Below, piece by piece: positions 33,148-43,503 of a stretch of DNA of 64,000 bases (positions are counted from its first letter, which is position 1; every line of letters begins with the position of its first letter). A program made the position numbers and the translations under genes. This stretch comes from an uncultured Acidimicrobiaceae bacterium (GTDB taxonomy: Bacteria > Actinomycetota > Acidimicrobiia > Spongiisociales > UBA5794), in NCBI GenBank assembly GCA_947258375.1, contig CAMYIJ010000005.1:1-64000 (forward strand). The letters are read 5' to 3'. The notes beneath the pieces are model-generated. The model was not told the DNA's origin. It ran no database searches and was given only the letters and a program-made list of their open reading frames with translations.

Positions 33148-33178
33148 ACTCTAGCACGCAAAGAATTTCTCTGCCCAA
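33148..33178 (-). promoter_or_regulatory. SDR promoter with the shared 12-base motif
   Basis: Minus-strand TTGGGC (33178-33173) and TAGAGT (33153-33148) are 19 bases apart. Their spacer contains CAAAGAATTTCT (33159-33170), identical to the motif in the promoter at 26805-26834 and in the same orientation and position. A related tract AAGAAATTAAT lies at 33130-33140. Confidence 0.6.
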
Positions 33179-33195
33179 CCTTCGCCGCTATTCCA

Positions 33196-33241
33196 TTCTT
33201 GCGGACATGCGCGCCGATATCGGCGCGCATATCCGCAAGAA
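33196..33241. repeat. palindromic repeat, copy 2 (46 bp, one mismatch)
   Basis: Arms TTCTTGCGGA and TCCGCAAGAA enclose a GC-rich centre on GATATC; only one base pair mismatches. Here the element lies between divergent SDR and nrtR genes, where termination is not needed, which argues against a pure terminator role. Confidence 0.92.
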
Positions 33242-33343
33242 ACGGTAGGGGTACGAACCGAGGACATCCGCGCGGGGGTGTCGTCTGCTGCGGCCATGTC
33301 GGTAGGGAGTATCGCTCATCGGGAGGTCGCTCGGAACGAAGTA

Positions 33344-33372
33344 TTGACTTATATATCTAATACATATATGCT
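33344..33372 (+). promoter_or_regulatory. nrtR operon promoter with AT-rich inverted repeat
   Basis: TTGACT (33344-33349), 17 bases, TATGCT (33367-33372). The spacer is unusually AT-rich for this genome and holds TATAT/ATATA arms (33350-33354 and 33364-33368), a possible autoregulatory NrtR site. The start codon follows 32 bases later with AAGGAA in between. Confidence 0.6.
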
Positions 33373-33404
33373 ACACACAGATAAGTAGAGAAACAAGGAA
33401 CCAG

Positions 33405-34139
33405 ATGTCGTCAACCGAAGAATCCCAGTTCCTCGCAGACTATGAAGCCACCGACTTCGAGCGACCGTCCCTAGCGGTCGACGTTGTGCTGCTGACTCAG
33501 GTAGACGGCGACATGCGCGTGCTCCTGATCCGCCGCCGCGAGCATCCGCACAAAGACACATGGACGCTGCCGGGCGCCTTCGTCCGCCCGGAAGAGTCGC
33601 TCGATTCCGCCGCCGCCCGAGTGGTTGCCGAAAAGGCGGGGGTCAAAGACGTATACCTCGAGCAGCTCTACACATTCGGTAGTCCGGGCCGTGACCCGCG
33701 CACCCGGGTCATCTCCGTGGCCTACTACGCGCTGGCCGCATGGGATCGGGTGCGAGACATCGCAGATGCGGCCGGCATCGCTCTCGCCGGGGTCGACGTT
33801 CCCTGGCAGGGGGAGCAGGGCGGTCCCGTCACACTTCGGATTGACGGCGGAGCAGCAAGGGTCGGCTTCGATCACGATGACATCATCGGCATGGCGATCA
33901 AGCGAATTCGCGGCAAGCTCGACTACGCCCCCATCGGCTATCAGCTGCTGCCAACGGAGTTCACGTTGCTCCAGTTGCAGCAGGTGCACGAGACCATCGC
34001 CGGCCAACGGCTCAACAAGGATTCTTTCAGGCGCCGCATGCTCGCCTCCCATGAACTCGAGGCGACCGGTGAGCGCCAGGACGGTGTGGGTCACCGCCCC
34101 GCCGCCCTGTATCGCTTCACGAAGCGATCCGCCATCTAG
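33405..34139 (+). CDS. nrtR: NrtR-type transcriptional regulator (Nudix-like domain plus winged HTH)
   Basis: A 244-residue protein. Residues about 22-155 form a Nudix-like domain (LAVDVVLLTQVDGDMRVLLIRR, GAFVRPEESLDSAAARVVAE), whose Nudix box lacks the catalytic glutamates (Val and Ala at key positions), as in NrtR repressors that bind ADP-ribose-type ligands without hydrolysing them. The last 80 residues form the winged helix (GYQLLPTEFTLLQLQQVHET, GHRPAALYRF). NrtR regulators sense NAD metabolism. It leads an operon with an SPFH protein and a NAD-kinase-like protein. Confidence 0.9.
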   Translation: MSSTEESQFLADYEATDFERPSLAVDVVLLTQVDGDMRVLLIRRREHPHKDTWTLPGAFVRPEESLDSAAARVVAEKAGVKDVYLEQLYTFGSPGRDPRTRVISVAYYALAAWDRVRDIADAAGIALAGVDVPWQGEQGGPVTLRIDGGAARVGFDHDDIIGMAIKRIRGKLDYAPIGYQLLPTEFTLLQLQQVHETIAGQRLNKDSFRRRMLASHELEATGERQDGVGHRPAALYRFTKRSAI

Positions 34140-34165
34140 AGATCTCAAACGCAAGGAGGCTGCAC

Positions 34166-35182
34166 ATGGCAGACATCAAGAGGTATCCAATCGTTAGACA
34201 TCTCAGGGCCGAGCCGGCGGCGCACGTCATCCGCTACCGGAGAGGCAAGCCGGTGACCAGCTCGCGCGGGGCCGCTTTCTTCTTCCGGCCGCTGACCGCA
34301 GCCGTCGTCGAGGTGCCGGTGGACGACAGGGAGCAGACGTTCGTCTTCACGGGGCGCAGCGCCGATTTCCAGGACGTTGCGGTCCAGGGTGTCGTCACGT
34401 TTCGAGTCACTGATCCCGAAGTGCTGGCCAGTCGGGTTGACTTCAGCATCGAACTCGACACCGGCATCCATGCGATGTCGCCGATGGAGCAGCTCACCTC
34501 GATCGTCACCCAATACGCTCAGGAGATCGTCCTCAACTACCTGGCCCACACCAAGCTACGTCCGGCGCTCCAGGACGGAGTCGCGGACATCAGGGACCTT
34601 CTCGACGATCGGCTCCGGGCCGCCGAGCAGCTCACGGCTCTCGGCATCGAGGTCGTGGCCGTCCGGATCGTTGCCGTTCGCCCGAACCCCGAGATGGAGA
34701 AGGCGTTGCAGACTCCGACCAGGGAGTCGATCCAGCAGCAGTCCGATCAGGCTATGTTCGAACGGCGGGCGGCCGCGGTCGAGAAGGAGCGGGCGATCGC
34801 CGAGAACGAGCTTGCCAACGAGATAGAGCTTGCCAGGCGTCGCCAGCAGCTCATCGACCAGGAAGGCCGCAACGTGCGCCGCCAGTTCGAGGAGCAGGCC
34901 GCGGCCGACCGTATCGACGCCGAAGGCAAAGCGGAGGTGAGGCGGATCTCGGCTGAAGCCGAGGCGGGCTGGGTCAGCGAAACCGAAGGCGCCAGGACGG
35001 ATGCCGAGCGCAGTCGGATCGAGATCTACCGCGATCTCCCGGCGTCGGTACTGCACGGTTTGGCGGCCCGCGAGCTTGCCGGCAACCTGCCAACCATCGA
35101 GCACCTCACGGTCGGCGGGGATGCACTGGGGCCGATGCTGCAGCGCCTCGTCGCCGGCGGCGCCGAATTCCTCGAGGGTTAG
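34166..35182 (+). CDS. SPFH/Band 7 (stomatin/flotillin-like) protein
   Basis: A 338-residue protein. Residues about 15-195 form the SPFH domain (for example VVEVPVDDREQTFVFTGRSADFQDVAVQGVVTFRV), followed by a long charged helix, probably a coiled coil (about 195-285, QQQSDQAMFERRAAAVEKERAIAE onward), and a C-terminal tail. It lacks the usual N-terminal hydrophobic hairpin, so it may attach peripherally to membrane or act in the cytoplasm. AAGGAGG precedes the ATG. The gene is 26 bases behind nrtR and 2 bases before the kinase-like gene. Confidence 0.87.
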   Translation: MADIKRYPIVRHLRAEPAAHVIRYRRGKPVTSSRGAAFFFRPLTAAVVEVPVDDREQTFVFTGRSADFQDVAVQGVVTFRVTDPEVLASRVDFSIELDTGIHAMSPMEQLTSIVTQYAQEIVLNYLAHTKLRPALQDGVADIRDLLDDRLRAAEQLTALGIEVVAVRIVAVRPNPEMEKALQTPTRESIQQQSDQAMFERRAAAVEKERAIAENELANEIELARRRQQLIDQEGRNVRRQFEEQAAADRIDAEGKAEVRRISAEAEAGWVSETEGARTDAERSRIEIYRDLPASVLHGLAARELAGNLPTIEHLTVGGDALGPMLQRLVAGGAEFLEG

Positions 35183-35184
35183 CG

Positions 35185-36072
35185 ATGATCGTTCCCCGTG
35201 TGGTGGTGGTGACCCGGCCCACGGAGCTGGAGGCTGCGCTCGCTCGCCACGGTACCGCCGGCCAGGTGCGGTTCTTCCTGGAACAGCGGGGCCAGTCCCT
35301 TGCCCAGTTGCGGGAGCGGCAGGGTTCCCAGGACGAGGCAGTTCGTCTCGTTCTGGGGTCGGTTCCGGCCGAATGGCGACGGGTGCGCGTTGCGCGGGCC
35401 GATCTCCCGACGTTTCTCTTCGAGCCGGAGGACATCGTGGTGCCCATTGGCCAGGACGGGCTGGTGGCCAACGTTGCCCGATACGTCGATGGTCAGGTAG
35501 TCATCGGGGTCAATCCCGATCCGGATCGGTACGACGGCGTTCTGGTTCGCCACGGTCTCGGCTCGTTGGGCCAGGTCATGGTCGCGGCCTCCGATCGGCT
35601 GCTGGAGTGTGAAGAGCGCACGATGGTGGTGGCCCACGTCGATGACGGCCAGGATCTTCTGGCACTCAATGAGATCTACGTCGGCCACCGCACGCACCAG
35701 TCGGCGCGCTACGTGTTGACGTGGAACGGGCTGGTTGAGCGGCAGTCGTCGTCCGGTGTGATAGTGGCCACAGGCACCGGCGCCACGGGGTGGGCTCGAT
35801 CGATCTCAGGCGAGCGCCATTCGACCCTGAGCTTGCCGGCGCCGGAAGACGCCCGATTGGTGTTCTTCTCGCGTGAACCCTTTCCCTCGGTGGCGACCGG
35901 CACGACCCTGACAGAAGGACTGGTCGAAAAGGGCGCACGCCTGACGGTCGAGTGCGAGCTCACCGAAGGCGGAGTGGTATTCGGCGACGGGATCGAGTCC
36001 GACGGCATCGATCTCGCTTGGGGGCAGCGCGTGGCTATCGAACGGGCCGACCAGGTCCTACGACTCGGATAG
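35185..36072 (+). CDS. NAD kinase-like protein with degenerate GGDGT motif
   Basis: A 295-residue protein resembling the ATP-NAD kinase fold. The P-loop-like GGDGT becomes GQDGL (in VPIGQDGLVANVARY), followed by VVIGVNPDPDRYDGVLVRH as in the NAD kinase strand/turn; LALNEIYVGHRTHQSARYVL and SSGVIVATGTGATGWARSI correspond to the NE motif and the DGxxxxTPTGSTAY region, with Asp replaced by Ser. The changes at catalytic positions make ordinary NAD kinase activity doubtful. It may bind NAD(P) or phosphorylate another substrate. It is the last gene of the nrtR operon. Confidence 0.75.
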   Translation: MIVPRVVVVTRPTELEAALARHGTAGQVRFFLEQRGQSLAQLRERQGSQDEAVRLVLGSVPAEWRRVRVARADLPTFLFEPEDIVVPIGQDGLVANVARYVDGQVVIGVNPDPDRYDGVLVRHGLGSLGQVMVAASDRLLECEERTMVVAHVDDGQDLLALNEIYVGHRTHQSARYVLTWNGLVERQSSSGVIVATGTGATGWARSISGERHSTLSLPAPEDARLVFFSREPFPSVATGTTLTEGLVEKGARLTVECELTEGGVVFGDGIESDGIDLAWGQRVAIERADQVLRLG

Positions 36073-36092
36073 ACGCCGATTCGTTGGGCTGC

Positions 36093-37232
36093 TCAGTGGA
36101 GGCGGCCTCTCCCGATCTCCGGGTTCAGCTGCATCAGGATGCCGAGCGTATTGCGGGTTTCCCAGATCTCAGCGATCTTGACGCCTTCGATCCGGTACAT
36201 CGAGATCCCGCTGAACACGATCGGTTCCCCGGTGGCCGGTTGACCCATGAACTCACCGGTGGAAATCCCGCGGGCAGTCCAGCGCACGGCCACCATCTCG
36301 CCGTGGGCGACCACCAATTTCTCCTCAACCACCAGGTCGCCGAACGCGGCCCACTTCTCATTGAGCCACTCGCCGACGCCGTCGACGCCGTAGTAGGTCG
36401 CCTCGCACGGCATTCCGGTCGGGTGAACCAGGATGTGAGGCGAAGCCAGCCCCCTGATGGCGATGTGGCTATGCCCATAGTGGACCCTGTCGAACCACCT
36501 CTTCACCACGTCGCGGCTGATCTCACCGGCAACAGCCGGGTTGCCGCCGTACGGGGGTTTGGTCTTCATCCGGTGGGTATAGACGACGCGTGGCTCCTCC
36601 TGGTCGAAGAGGTAGATGTCGATCTTCACGGCCTTGCTGCGCGGATCGTCCTGGGGCGGGCCCATTGCGACAACGGCATCGTTGAACGCGCATACCTTGT
36701 CGAAATCGGCACCGCGTGGAGGCCTCGCCAGCTGGAATGCCACGAAGTTGGCCATGGCGGCCTGGCTCAGATTGCGAGTCGGTTCGCGCGACATGACCCC
36801 CATCTGTTGCATCTCGATGAGCGGGTCCATCCCAAACCACGTCTCGGCGATCTTGCCGTCCTCGAGGCGTACGATGTTGACCATTCCGTATGCGATCGGC
36901 CCTCCCGTGGGAGGAGGCGACTTTTCGCCGGCCCCTGTGAACGTGCCGTAAGTGGGCAGCAGCACCGCTACGTAGTCGCGATCGGCAATCATCACCGGAA
37001 TGGGATGCCACGAGTCGGGCGAGAGTTGCTTGAACCCGGCCCACGTGCTCACCATGCCTTCGGGGCCGGCTTGCACTGTCCCACCGAGGGGGTGGTGAAA
37101 GACATAGTCCTCGGTTAAGACCTCCCGGACTGCACCCCAGTCGTCATTGTTGAAGCCTTCGATGAACCGGGTTGCCGCAGCCAAATTGGCTTGCTCGACG
37201 CTGGTGAGGGACTCCGCATACGAAAGCGCCAT
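36093..37232 (-). CDS. double SnoaL-like (ester cyclase) protein
   Basis: A 379-residue protein with two SnoaL/NTF2-fold units. The first (about 12-135) contains FIEGFNNDDWGAVREVLTEDYVFHHPLGG; the second (about 225-375) contains VKRWFDRVHYGHSHIAIRGLASPHILVHPTG and AVRWTARGISTGEFMGQPATG. ATG 37232 follows AAAGGGG; earlier in-frame codons back to 37358 look non-coding. It converges with the nrtR operon. Function of the family ranges from polyketide cyclases to hydrolase-like proteins; none can be assigned. Confidence 0.82.
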   Translation of the reverse strand: MALSYAESLTSVEQANLAAATRFIEGFNNDDWGAVREVLTEDYVFHHPLGGTVQAGPEGMVSTWAGFKQLSPDSWHPIPVMIADRDYVAVLLPTYGTFTGAGEKSPPPTGGPIAYGMVNIVRLEDGKIAETWFGMDPLIEMQQMGVMSREPTRNLSQAAMANFVAFQLARPPRGADFDKVCAFNDAVVAMGPPQDDPRSKAVKIDIYLFDQEEPRVVYTHRMKTKPPYGGNPAVAGEISRDVVKRWFDRVHYGHSHIAIRGLASPHILVHPTGMPCEATYYGVDGVGEWLNEKWAAFGDLVVEEKLVVAHGEMVAVRWTARGISTGEFMGQPATGEPIVFSGISMYRIEGVKIAEIWETRNTLGILMQLNPEIGRGRLH

Positions 37233-37429
37233 TCGATCACCCCTTTCGCTGATGCGCCGCACCCGGGGGGTGGCGATTGAGGACCCGGACGCGTACGGCT
37301 GCCAGATGGTGGGGGCAGTGCTCGAGCGGTCGAGCGAACCCCACGATCCTTCCTTCACCTACACCAAAGCACACCAGAACTGTCGGGAATAGGGCCATTA
37401 GGCTCAGTCGAGTCCCCTTCTCGTGCCAC

Positions 37430-37801
37430 TTAGGGGATTCCGTTAGCTATCTCGCAGCTGCCGGAAGTGTCGGTGCCGCCACCGCCGTTGCACTTGTCGA
37501 CGCCGCTGCCACCGGAGAGGTGGTCATTTCCGGAATGCCCGAACAGCACGTCGGCGCGGGCAGCGCCGTACAGGGTGTCGTTGCCGATCCGGCCCAAGAG
37601 GCGATCGCGGCCAGACTGACCGCGGAGGATGTCAGGACCCTTGCCGCCGTAGATGGTGTCGTGGCTGATGCCGCCCCGCAGCGTGTCGGCCCCGTTGCCG
37701 CCGTAGATCGTGTCGCGGCCGGTACCTCCCCACACGGAATCGTTGCCGGGTCCGGCACAAATCACGTCGTTGTCCCCATCTGTTGTCCGACGGACGACCA
37801 A
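37430..37801 (-). pseudogene. RTX (hemolysin-type calcium-binding) repeat fragment
   Basis: A 123-residue frame made almost only of nonapeptide repeats of the GGxGxDxxx type (GGTGRDTIYGGNGADTLRGG and further copies), ending in a Cys-containing cap (CNGGGGTDTSGSCE). It has no ATG or GTG start, no signal peptide and no catalytic domain; only TTG 37801 is available, and the frame begins 39 bases after the CopA stop. RTX repeats normally belong to secreted proteins, so this is probably the 3' remnant of a larger gene, though a tiny secreted-type protein cannot be excluded. Confidence 0.6.
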
Positions 37802-37839
37802 ATGGGCGGCGGATTCACTTGGGCTGGGGTGCGGTGCGG

Positions 37840-39987
<2,148 letters not shown>

Positions 39988-40015
39988 GCGGCTCGATTTC
40001 TCTCGTCCGAGGAGA

Positions 40016-40225
40016 TCAGGAGGCGGCTACTTCGTATCCCTGGCTCTCAATGGCGGCGACGACGGCGTCGACGTCGGTGGGGGAGTCGAATGAGACGTCA
40101 ACGGTCCTGGCCTCGACGATCACCTCGACGTTGTCAACACCGGCGAGCTCGCCGACGGCACCCTCGATGGAGTTCTTGCAGTGGTCGCACGAGATCTCGG
40201 GCACACTGAGAGTGATGCTGGTCAT
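40016..40225 (-). CDS. copZ: copper chaperone (CopZ-like HMA protein)
   Basis: A 69-residue heavy-metal-associated domain. The metal-binding pair is in [16 protein letters not shown] (C-x2-C). It delivers Cu(I) to CopA or to CsoR. Its ATG overlaps the CsoR stop (ATGA, 40222-40225), and CopA follows 28 bases later. Confidence 0.92.
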   Translation of the reverse strand: MTSITLSVPEISCDHCKNSIEGAVGELAGVDNVEVIVEARTVDVSFDSPTDVDAVVAAIESQGYEVAAS

Positions 40226-40527
40226 GTGGTTTCTACCTCCTGTTGGTTCGCCCCGGTGACGGCGGGCGTGTAGCGCAGCGTCTCCATGAGCTCGTCGACG
40301 ATGTCGCCTGAGCGACCTTCGGCGACGGCGTGCATTACGCAGGTTTCGACATGGTTCTGGAGAAGGACCCTATTGACCTTCTCGAGGGATCCCTGCAGCG
40401 CCGATACCTGTTTCATGATGTCGGGGCAGTAGCGTTCGTCATCGACCATGCCGATCACGGCATCGAGATGGCCCCGCACGGTCTTGAGACGATTCAGCGC
40501 CGATTGTTTGTGTTCCGGTTTCATCAC
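40222..40527 (-). CDS. csoR: copper-sensing repressor CsoR
   Basis: A 101-residue all-helical repressor of the CsoR/RcnR family. The Cu(I) ligands Cys-His-Cys are visible in RYCPDIMKQ and NHVETCVMHA. Without copper it represses; Cu(I) binding releases it from DNA. It is the first gene of the copper operon with a matching operator just upstream. Confidence 0.93.
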   Translation of the reverse strand: MMKPEHKQSALNRLKTVRGHLDAVIGMVDDERYCPDIMKQVSALQGSLEKVNRVLLQNHVETCVMHAVAEGRSGDIVDELMETLRYTPAVTGANQQEVETT

Positions 40528-40562
40528 TGCCTCTCAACCGGGGATCTGCAGTACCGATTCCC

Positions 40563-40581
40563 ACCCCACCCGGGGTGGGGT
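40563..40581. promoter_or_regulatory. CsoR operator
   Basis: ACCCCACCC and GGGTGGGGT form perfect 9-bp arms around a single G, 36 bases upstream of csoR. GC-rich C/A-tract dyads of this kind are the known form of CsoR binding sites. Confidence 0.85.
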
Positions 40582-40630
40582 AGGATCATAGCGCGTTTCG
40601 ACCGGGCGGAGTGCGGAGTGGACGGCCCAT

Positions 40631-41467
40631 CTAGAGCGACGTCGCGAGTGCGTCCAGCTTCGTCGCCGCGTCTGCGGTTATCGGCTCTCCGTGGCCCGGC
40701 AGGATGGCGGTCGGTTGCAGGGACGCCAGATCTATGACCGACTGATCGGCAACGGCCATGTCATCGGAAAACCGTGGGCTGGCACCGGCGACGGACCCGG
40801 GCTCGGCGCCGCCGAGGACCGCGTCCCCCGACACGAGGATCCGCCCGATGGGGTCGAAGACGCTGATGCTTCCCGGGGTGTGTCCCGGGGTGGCGATGAT
40901 GTCGAGAGCGAACACGGAATCTCCGCCGTTGACGATCGTCATGGGCCGGGGCGCCGACACCGCCGCCGCGTCTGCCTCTCCGATGTAGCCGGTGGCTTCG
41001 GGGGCGGCCGCCATCACGGCATCGATACTGCCGACGTGATCGCCGTGGCGATGCGTCAGGATCACGTGACCGATATTCGCCCAGGTGAGTCCGAGGCTGC
41101 CGAGGGCTGCCTCGATGGCGCCGGCGCTGCCGCCGAGGCCGGTGTCGACGAGTACCGCCTCGCCGGAGCGCTCCAGGATGTAGGCCGAGACGTTTCCGAG
41201 ATTCACCCGTCCCCACATTGCGGCTTGACCACCGGCGGGAGTGGTTGTCGAGGTCGGTGAGGTCGCCGTTGTGGCCGGGGCGCCCGATGTGGTCGTGGTT
41301 ACGGTCGGCTGAGGAGGCGCGGAGGTGCTCGGACTCGGAGCCGCTGCAGTGGTCGTTGATGTGGCGTCCCCGCCGTCGCCGCTGCACGCGGCCACACCAA
41401 GGATCGCGATCGAGGCCGCTCCCTTGCTTACGGTGGTGAGGAATCGACGTCTCGAGAGTTGGGGCAT
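40631..41467 (-). CDS. exported metallo-beta-lactamase-fold hydrolase
   Basis: A 278-residue protein. The N-terminus has a twin-arginine-like lipoprotein signal (RRRFLTTVSKGAASIAILGVAAC, lipid Cys about 29), then a Thr/Ser/Pro linker of about 50 residues, then an MBL domain with LTHRHGDHVGSID, the metal motif, and GHTPGSI and GDAVL downstream. ATG 41467 has AAGGAGG before it. Substrate is unknown; members hydrolyse glutathione thioesters, lactones or sulfur compounds. Divergent from the CoA-binding protein gene. Confidence 0.88.
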   Translation of the reverse strand: MPQLSRRRFLTTVSKGAASIAILGVAACSGDGGDATSTTTAAAPSPSTSAPPQPTVTTTTSGAPATTATSPTSTTTPAGGQAAMWGRVNLGNVSAYILERSGEAVLVDTGLGGSAGAIEAALGSLGLTWANIGHVILTHRHGDHVGSIDAVMAAAPEATGYIGEADAAAVSAPRPMTIVNGGDSVFALDIIATPGHTPGSISVFDPIGRILVSGDAVLGGAEPGSVAGASPRFSDDMAVADQSVIDLASLQPTAILPGHGEPITADAATKLDALATSL

Positions 41468-41601
41468 AGCGGGCCTCCTTCGGCCGAAACGGTAGCCAGC
41501 GTCCTGCGCTATTCGGGCGGTTGAGACCGTGTGACCTTTGGCCCTTGAGGGGAAAGTGCCCAGGGCGCATCCTGAACTCACTCTGAGGAAGGAGCCCGTC
41601 T

Positions 41602-42081
41602 ATGCCCACCATCAAGGAAGCTGCTTCTGAGTTTCTCGCCCACAAGCGCATTGCGGTTACGGGGGTGACCCGGAATCCGAAGGGTCACGGCAGCAACACC
41701 GTCTACCAGCGGCTGCGCGACCGCGGTTACGAGGTGTTTGCAGTCAATCCAAACGCCGATGAGGTCGAGGGAGACAAGTGCTACCACGACCTCGCTTCAA
41801 TCCCCGGCGGTGTCGAGGCGGTTGTCATCGCCACCAAGCCGGAGCGGGCGACGGACACAATGAAGGAATGCGACGAGCTGGGGATCGGGCATGTGTGGAT
41901 GCATCGGGGCCCGGGCGGCGGGAGTGTCTCCCCTGAAGCCGCGAGCTACGGCCGCGACCACGGCATCAAGGTGATCGACGGCGGTTGTCCGCTCATGTTC
42001 GGCCCGACTGCCGACTTCGCCCACAAATGTATGCGGCCTGTTCTATCCCTATTCGGCTCCGTTCCGAAGAAGGTGAGCTAG
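41602..42081 (+). CDS. CoA-binding domain protein
   Basis: A 159-residue stand-alone CoA_binding_2 (succinyl-CoA synthetase-like Rossmann) protein: RIAVTGVTRNPKGHGSNTVYQRLRDRGYEVFAVNPNADEVEG, then VVIATKPERATDTMKECDELGI and the conserved Cys in DGGCPLMFG. These proteins bind CoA or nucleotides; their job is not settled. It begins with AAGGAG upstream of ATG 41602. Confidence 0.87.
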   Translation: MPTIKEAASEFLAHKRIAVTGVTRNPKGHGSNTVYQRLRDRGYEVFAVNPNADEVEGDKCYHDLASIPGGVEAVVIATKPERATDTMKECDELGIGHVWMHRGPGGGSVSPEAASYGRDHGIKVIDGGCPLMFGPTADFAHKCMRPVLSLFGSVPKKVS

Positions 42082-42134
42082 GCGGGCGGCCGAACGCGGC
42101 CACGGCAGAAACACGGTCCGATCGCACAGTTCCG

Positions 42135-42686
42135 CTAGGGACAGATCGATGATTCGATGACGATCGTCGTGACCAGGGTTGCCGTCGTCGGTTCGAGGAT
42201 CTCGATCGTGCCGAGCATCTGAGCCGGCGCCGGCTCGAGCTTCCACAAGTCCCAGGTGGACAGCGTGAAGCAGCTTTCCCTGGCAAGAACGGTGATGGCC
42301 TCGTATCCGGGCGGCGCGGCGGCGATCACCGTGGTATCCGATTCGACGACGGTACCGCTGAAGGGAGCGTGGTCCCAGCGCAGGGTCGTCGATCCGGTTG
42401 ACGCGGTGCTGGTCGAGTTGGCTCCTCCTGCGGCGTCACCGCGCTGGAGCAAGTGTCCCGGATTCTCCGTGGCGACGAAGCCTCCAAGGCTCATGGTTTC
42501 GCGAGCGTTCCCGTACTGGCGGTGGAACTCGTTTGCGTGCTCCGCGCTGATCGAAACCGACCCGAGACGGAACGAGAAAGCCGCGTCGTCAACGGACAGA
42601 CTATGGAACTCGGCCGACTCCGTTGTCCCACCGCACGCGGCTCCGAGCAACAAGAACGCCACACCGATGATTCCTACTCTTGGCAA
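42135..42686 (-). CDS. hypothetical lipoprotein
   Basis: A 183-residue protein with a short lipoprotein signal (GIIGVAFLLLGAACGG, lipid Cys about residue 18). The mature part is Ser/Thr-rich and has two more cysteines (SCFTLSTWD and the C-terminal SSICP) that may form a disulfide. No domain recognised. It converges with the CoA-binding protein gene. Confidence 0.65.
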   Translation of the reverse strand: MPRVGIIGVAFLLLGAACGGTTESAEFHSLSVDDAAFSFRLGSVSISAEHANEFHRQYGNARETMSLGGFVATENPGHLLQRGDAAGGANSTSTASTGSTTLRWDHAPFSGTVVESDTTVIAAAPPGYEAITVLARESCFTLSTWDLWKLEPAPAQMLGTIEILEPTTATLVTTIVIESSICP

Positions 42687-42823
42687 GCCTTCCCCTGTCT
42701 CGATTGCGCGCCAGCACCGGTTTGGCCCAAACCCGCGGCCTCAGGGTACCCAGGCCGGCGCTCGACCCACGCGCGAGGGAGCCCTGGGGACGGCAGTCTC
42801 CGAATCTGTCGTAGCCCTCATTC

Positions 42824-43075
42824 ATGATGTATGTCATGATGTATGGCGTGAAGCGAACCACGATATACCTGCCTGATGACATGAAGGCCGCCATCGAGCG
42901 GACGGCCATCGCGGAAGGCCGGAGTGAAGCGGAAATCATCCGGATGGCCATCGCAGCCGCGCTCGTATCGCGAAAGCGCCCGGAGCCCAGGATCCCCCTC
43001 GTCGAAGAAGGTCTCGGCGATCCGACGATTGCAGAGCGGGTTGACGAGCTGCTGGCCGAGGGTTTCGGCACTTGA
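42824..43075 (+). CDS. ribbon-helix-helix antitoxin
   Basis: An 83-residue CopG/VapB-like protein. The RHH DNA-binding motif is KRTTIYLPDDMKAAIERTAIAEGRSEAEIIRMAIAAAL, and the C-terminal half should bind the PIN toxin. The start is uncertain: ATG 42824, ATG 42836 and GTG 42848 are all in frame, and the first two lie in a 12-bp direct repeat (ATGATGTATGTC / ATGATGTATGGC) that may itself be an operator. Overlaps the toxin gene by 4 bases. Confidence 0.82.
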   Translation: MMYVMMYGVKRTTIYLPDDMKAAIERTAIAEGRSEAEIIRMAIAAALVSRKRPEPRIPLVEEGLGDPTIAERVDELLAEGFGT

Positions 43076-43485
43076 TCCTCGACACCAGCGCCCTGCTGAG
43101 CGCGCTCTTCTCCGATCAACGACACCACACCGAGTGCGCCGAGGTGCTGGCGGCATCTCGGAGTCGGGTGTTGTCGCCGTTTGTGCTTGCGGAAACTGAC
43201 TACCTGATCACCCGTTCGGCCGGGGTGGCCGCCGAAGTCGCTCTGTTGGGCGAGGTCGGTCGGGGCGCCTACGAGCTTGCCCAGTTCAGCGAGCACGACG
43301 TCGCCGCGGCCTCCGATATCGTCGGCCGCTACTCGGACCTTGGGATCGGTCTAGCCGACGCATCCCTTGTGATCCTCGCCAACCAGCGAGACACGCGCGA
43401 CATCTTCACTCTCGATGAGCGTCACTTCCGGGCGCTGCGCACCGTCGACGGCAAGCCGTTCCGCCTGCTCCCGGCAGATCGCTGA
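43072..43485 (+). CDS. vapC: PIN-domain toxin (VapC family)
   Basis: A 137-residue PIN protein. Acidic residues are in MILDTSALLSALF, LAETDYLIT, GLADASLVILA and TLDERHF. The start is TTG 43072, overlapping the antitoxin stop (TTGA), a common low-efficiency coupling that keeps antitoxin in excess. It is only distantly similar to the VapC at 19197. Confidence 0.88.
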   Translation: MILDTSALLSALFSDQRHHTECAEVLAASRSRVLSPFVLAETDYLITRSAGVAAEVALLGEVGRGAYELAQFSEHDVAAASDIVGRYSDLGIGLADASLVILANQRDTRDIFTLDERHFRALRTVDGKPFRLLPADR

Positions 43486-43503
43486 GGCGCTCCAGGCCCT
43501 CGG

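Noticed and set aside
32270..33241. Palindromes interpreted simply as rho-independent terminators
   Set aside because: No T-runs, one copy lies between divergent genes, and arms are conserved in sequence, which terminators do not need.
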